NCBI RefSeq assembly: GCF_001294205.1
Contig: NZ_LAQT01000001.1
Coordinates: 1 to 64,000, forward strand
From: Amantichitinum ursilacus
GTDB lineage: Bacteria > Pseudomonadota > Gammaproteobacteria > Burkholderiales > Chitinibacteraceae
Length of the DNA: 64,000 nucleotides
Direction: 5' to 3'
The translations under genes and the position numbers were made by a program. This document shows positions 60,722 to 64,000 of this stretch, piece by piece; the stretch's first letter is position 1; each line of letters opens with the position of its first letter. Below the pieces are notes generated by a model that was not told the DNA's origin, did not search any database, and was given only the letters and a program-made list of their open reading frames with translations.

Positions 60722-62218
60722 TCAAGACGAACAAGACACCGACAAATCATTCGCCCAGTTTGGTGGCAGCCCCGCGTAGTCATCAAACTGCGGTTGTTCA
60801 TCAAACGGGTGGCGCAGGCATTCGGCCAGTCGTTGCAGTTCGCTCAGATCGCCTTCATCACGTGCTTTGCGGATGGCTTGTTCGGCCAGGTGGTTGCGCA
60901 GTATGTATTTGGGATTGGCGGCGCGCATGCGGTCGCGTAATGCGGCGGGGTCGCTGCGGTCCGCACGGCTTTGCCATTGGGCGAACCAGGCGTCAAAGCC
61001 CTTGCGATCCAGCACCTGGTCGCGTAATTGCGCCGGTATGCTGCCTTTCTCGGCATACGGCGCGTGGTCACTCAGCGCGCGCCAGAATACGGTCCAGTCG
61101 GTGCGGCCCGCTTGCAGCAAATTGAACAGATGCGTGAGCGGCTCCCAATCGGCTTCTTGCCAATCCGCGTAACCCAGTTTGCGACGGAATTGCTCGGCGA
61201 AGGCGGCTTCAAATTGCGGCTGGAACTGGTGCAAGGCGGCGATGGCCTCTTCTTTGCTATCGAGTAACGGCAGCAACGCTTGCGCTAGTGCTTGCAGATT
61301 CCATAAGCCGATTTGCGGCTGTTGGTTATAGGCGTAGCGGCCTGCCGTGTCGGAATGGTTGCAGATATGCCCCGCGTCATAACCATCCAGAAAGCCAAAT
61401 GGGCCGTAATCGATAGTCAAACCCAGGATCGACATATTGTCGGTGTTCATTACGCCATGGCAGAAGCCCACCGCTTGCCATTGCGCCATCAGGCTGGCGG
61501 TGCGCGTAATCACGGCTTCCAGCAAAGCCTGGTAGGGATTGTTAGCCTCTTTGCATTCGGGGTAGTGATTGACGATGGTCCACACCGCCAACGCGCGCAG
61601 GCCTTCGTGATCATCGTGGTGGCTGTAAAACTCGAAGTGGCCAAAGCGCACAAACGTGGGCGCGGTGCGTGCGACCACGGCCGCGGTTTCCACGCTTTCG
61701 CGCCACACCGGTTGCGGCGATCCGACCAGGCTGAGCGCGCGCGTGGTGGGAATGCCGAGGCCGAACATGGCTTCGGAGCATAGGTATTCGCGAATGCTGG
61801 AGCGCAGCACTGCGCGGCCGTCGGCGTGGCGCGAGTAGGGCGTGGGGCCTGCGCCTTTTAGCTGGATTTCCTGGATTACGCCGTCGCGATCCGGCGTTTC
61901 CGCGATCAAGATGGCGCGACCATCGCCCAGTTGGCGTACATACACGCCAAACTGGTGGCCGCAATACACGGTGGCCAATGGCTGGCTGTTGGCGGGAAGG
62001 CGGTTGCCGGCCAGGTATTCGGCCAGCGCGTCATGCGCGGCGGGGTCGGCATCCAGATTCAGCGCTGCAGCCAGTTCGGCGTTCCACAACAACAATTGTG
62101 GTTCGGGCAGCGGGGTGGGCCGCACCAGTGAGTAAAAACGTGCCGGCAAAGCAAAAAAACGGGCTGCCAGCGGCATGCGGTCAAAGGTATGCTTGCGGTT
62201 TTCCAAAGTAGCGCTCAA
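60722..62218 (-). CDS. selO: SelO/YdiU protein adenylyltransferase
   Basis: A 498-residue pseudokinase-fold enzyme: VYCGHQFGVYVRQLGDGRAI then IQLKGAGPTPYSRHADGRAVLRSSIREYLCSEAMFGLGIPTTRAL (given here as the sequence of motifs), FVRFGHFEFYSHHDD, and GVMNTDNMSILGLTIDYGPFGF. Transfers AMP to Ser/Thr/Tyr of target proteins, protecting against redox stress. It ends SVSCSS; the C-terminal Cys replaces the selenocysteine of eukaryotic SelO and matches E. coli. Confidence 0.95.
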   Translation of the reverse strand: MSATLENRKHTFDRMPLAARFFALPARFYSLVRPTPLPEPQLLLWNAELAAALNLDADPAAHDALAEYLAGNRLPANSQPLATVYCGHQFGVYVRQLGDGRAILIAETPDRDGVIQEIQLKGAGPTPYSRHADGRAVLRSSIREYLCSEAMFGLGIPTTRALSLVGSPQPVWRESVETAAVVARTAPTFVRFGHFEFYSHHDDHEGLRALAVWTIVNHYPECKEANNPYQALLEAVITRTASLMAQWQAVGFCHGVMNTDNMSILGLTIDYGPFGFLDGYDAGHICNHSDTAGRYAYNQQPQIGLWNLQALAQALLPLLDSKEEAIAALHQFQPQFEAAFAEQFRRKLGYADWQEADWEPLTHLFNLLQAGRTDWTVFWRALSDHAPYAEKGSIPAQLRDQVLDRKGFDAWFAQWQSRADRSDPAALRDRMRAANPKYILRNHLAEQAIRKARDEGDLSELQRLAECLRHPFDEQPQFDDYAGLPPNWANDLSVSCSS

Positions 62219-62271
62219 ACCTGAGTGAAATTGTCGGGTATTGTAGCATCCAACGTTTACGAGTTCGACCC

Positions 62272-62769
62272 ATGAGCGAAAAGGCCCCCGTCACCGCCGC
62301 CATCCGCGTGCTGCGTCAGCATAAGGCGGCGTACACCGAGCATCTGTACGACTACGAAGAAAAAGGTGGCACCACCGCATCGGCGCGCGAGCTGGGCGTG
62401 GACGAACATACCGTGGTCAAGACGTTGATCATGGAAGACGAAAACAAGCAGCCGCTGGTGGTGTTGATGCATGGCGATTGCGAAGTCAGCACCAAAAATC
62501 TGGCGCGCTTGCGCGGCTGCAAAAGCATCCACCCGTGCAGCCCCGATATCGCCAACAAGCATTCGGGCTATATGGTGGGCGGCACCTCGCCGTTTGGCAC
62601 GCGTAAAGCGATGCCGGTGTATATGCAGGACAGCGTGCTGCAACTGGCGCGCATCTATATTAATGGCGGCAAGCGCGGCTTTCTGGTCGGCATCAGCCCC
62701 GCCGATGTGCAACGCATTCTGCAGCCGACGCTGGTTGACGTGGCCATCCGCCACGGCGATGCAGCCTGA
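62272..62769 (+). CDS. ybaK: Cys-tRNA(Pro)/Cys-tRNA deacylase YbaK
   Basis: A 165-residue YbaK/ProX-type editing domain: Lys in VVKTLIMEDENKQPLVVLMHGDCEVS, NLARLRGCKSIHPCSPD, SGYMVGGTSPFGTRKAMPVYMQ, and INGGKRGFLVGISPADV. Hydrolyses mischarged tRNA. Divergent from selO; followed 40 bp later by the cobalamin gene. Confidence 0.95.
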   Translation: MSEKAPVTAAIRVLRQHKAAYTEHLYDYEEKGGTTASARELGVDEHTVVKTLIMEDENKQPLVVLMHGDCEVSTKNLARLRGCKSIHPCSPDIANKHSGYMVGGTSPFGTRKAMPVYMQDSVLQLARIYINGGKRGFLVGISPADVQRILQPTLVDVAIRHGDAA

Positions 62770-62809
62770 AATCCACTCTTGATATTCGACACCGCTTTCC
62801 GGAAAACCC

Positions 62810-63361
62810 ATGGCAAACCGACTCAGCAAGATCACCACCCGCACGGGCGACGACGGCACCACTGGCTTGGGCGATGGCAGCCGCGTGCACAAAGATCATC
62901 AGCGCGTCCATGCGCTGGGCGAAGTCGATGAACTGAACAGCCAGATTGGTGTGGCGCTGGCCGAAGACCTGCCTGGCGACGCGCGCGAGGTGCTGGTGCG
63001 CGTGCAGCATGATCTGTTTGATATGGGTGGCGAGCTGTGCATTCCGGGCCGCGTGGCATTGACTGATGCGCATCTGCAACGGCTGGAAGACGCGGTGGCG
63101 GCCTTCAACGATAATCTGCCGCCGTTGAAGGAATTCATTCTGCCGGGCGGCAGCCGAAGCTCGGCTGCGCTGCACGTGGCGCGCTGCATTTGCCGTCGCG
63201 CCGAACGTGCGGTGGTGACGCTGGCGCAAGTGGAAGACGTTGCGCCGCATAGCGTGCGTTATCTCAATCGCTTGTCCGATTTGTTGTTTGTGCTGTCGCG
63301 CGTGGCCAATCGCCACGTCGGCCAGTCCGACGTGCTGTGGCAACCGGGGTTGAACGCCTGA
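62810..63361 (+). CDS. Cob(I)alamin adenosyltransferase, PduO type
   Basis: A 183-residue PduO/MMAB-type enzyme: ITTRTGDDGTTGLGDGSRV (ATP binding), VDELNSQIGVALAE, LFDMGGELCIPG, EFILPGGSRSSAALHVARC and ICRRAERAVV, RYLNRLSDLLFVLSRVAN. Makes adenosylcobalamin. Start 62810 has no strong ribosome site. Confidence 0.95.
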   Translation: MANRLSKITTRTGDDGTTGLGDGSRVHKDHQRVHALGEVDELNSQIGVALAEDLPGDAREVLVRVQHDLFDMGGELCIPGRVALTDAHLQRLEDAVAAFNDNLPPLKEFILPGGSRSSAALHVARCICRRAERAVVTLAQVEDVAPHSVRYLNRLSDLLFVLSRVANRHVGQSDVLWQPGLNA

Positions 63362-63420
63362 GCCGCGGCGTTTACCCACCCATCTTTCGTTCCAGCCACT
63401 GACTCTGTACAACAAAAACA

Positions 63421-64000
63421 ATGCGCGATCTTAACTTCTCGGGCTGGCGTAACAACGCGGCGGCCCGCATTCCGGCAGTGCCCTTGCTGGGCTTGCTGTT
63501 GCTGGTGCTGGCGTGGGTATTGCCCGGCCTGATTGGCCATCAGCCGTGGAAACCGGACGAGGGCTATACCTTTGGCCTGGTGCAGCATATTGCGGCCAGC
63601 GGCGACTGGGTGGTGCCCATGCTGGCGGGCGAGCCGTTTATGGAAAAGCCGCCGATCTTTTTCATCACTGCCAGTTGGTGCCTGCAGGCGTTTGGCGGCG
63701 TGCTGCCATTGCACGATGCGGCGCGGCTAGCTGCGGGCATCTGGCTGAGCATCGCACTGGCCGGTCTGGCCCTGGCGGCGCGCCTGGTGTACGGCAAGCA
63801 GGCCGGGCGCTGGGCCATCGTGGTGGCGCTGGGCTGCCTTGGATTGCCATTGCGCGCGCATCAACTGATTACCGATATCGCGTTGTTTGCCGGGATTGCG
63901 TGGGGGCTGTACGCCAAGTTGCTGGCGCCCTCGCGGCCGGTGCTGGCGGGCGTGTTGCTGGGTGTGGCGGGCGCGGTGGCGTTGCTAGCCAAGGGCTTGC
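63421..64000 (+). CDS. ArnT-like GT39 glycosyltransferase, 5' part only
   Basis: The frame from ATG 63421 is open to the window edge (193 codons): MRDLNFSGWRNNAARIPAVP, hydrophobic LLGLLLLVLAWVLPGLIG, then the GT39 signature KPDEGYTFGLVQHI and GDWVVPMLAGEPFMEKPPIFF, with further TM segments. Transfers a sugar from a polyprenyl carrier to lipid A or another target. The 3' end is outside the window. Confidence 0.85.
   Translation, partial: MRDLNFSGWRNNAAARIPAVPLLGLLLLVLAWVLPGLIGHQPWKPDEGYTFGLVQHIAASGDWVVPMLAGEPFMEKPPIFFITASWCLQAFGGVLPLHDAARLAAGIWLSIALAGLALAARLVYGKQAGRWAIVVALGCLGLPLRAHQLITDIALFAGIAWGLYAKLLAPSRPVLAGVLLGVAGAVALLAKGL

Noticed and set aside
1-64000. Prophage, integrative element or intact insertion sequence.
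   Set aside because: No integrase, transposase, phage structural gene or tRNA attachment site was seen; the repeats lack an encoded enzyme here.

Overview
The window looks like chromosomal DNA of a GC-rich betaproteobacterium. The osmoregulated glucan pair opgGH, PiT phosphate transporter, SelO, YbaK, PduO-type cobalamin adenosyltransferase and an ArnT-like glycosyltransferase fit that group; a Neisseriales/Chitinibacteraceae-like host is my inference from overall style, not a database result. No tRNA, rRNA, CRISPR array, prophage block or intact transposase was seen.

Layout. 1-8.2 kb: a MerA-like flavoprotein, a GlxA-type regulator facing an HD-domain protein, a DUF885 peptidase, a GST, then a compact AAA ATPase + TOPRIM (RloA/RloB-like) pair that is a candidate anti-phage module. 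8.4-11.1 kb: polar amino-acid ABC transporter (binding protein and two permeases, no ATPase gene) followed by a 4 x 122 bp array. 11.1-16.9 kb: TetR/MFS pair with a perfect palindromic operator candidate, then a TauD-type dioxygenase and a TonB-dependent receptor. 16.9-23.6 kb: HscC-type Hsp70 with its J-like partner, a DUF2807 protein, an AHSA1-like protein, two unknown ORFs and a peroxiredoxin-like protein.

23.6-39.3 kb is the most integrated region. A LysR gene diverges from 14 tightly packed plus-strand genes: SsuC- and SsuB-like ABC components, an acyl-CoA-dehydrogenase-fold monooxygenase, two paralogous FMNH2 monooxygenases, a 2-hydroxyacid dehydrogenase, a class II aldolase, a private tonB-exbB-exbD set, an SsuA-like binding protein, a TonB-dependent receptor, a thiol dioxygenase and a four-domain rhodanese. 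Together they describe a complete path for an organosulfur compound: outer-membrane uptake powered by its own TonB complex, inner-membrane ABC import, oxidative C-S cleavage and sulfur handling. The substrate is unknown.

39.3-50 kb: LysR/SDR pair, a small membrane protein, an S41-like lipoprotein, a methyltransferase, an orphan binding protein, a parvulin-like protein and a chemoreceptor. This stretch carries many repeats and a MocR gene fragment. 50-64 kb: an AbiTii-like protein, opgGH, AsmA-like protein, PitA-like transporter, a HigBA-like toxin-antitoxin pair, SelO, YbaK, cobalamin adenosyltransferase and a truncated GT39 gene.

Two repeat families stand out. One is a roughly 80-110 bp bipalindromic module (outer ends CATAGGGTGGG / CCCACCCTATG) that sits at gene 3' ends, supplies the stop codon of at least three genes, and has been tandemly amplified, once together with the 3' end of a LysR gene. 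The other is a roughly 150 bp repeat (three copies within 3 kb) that on the minus strand ends in a perfect intrinsic terminator and may encode sibling small RNAs.
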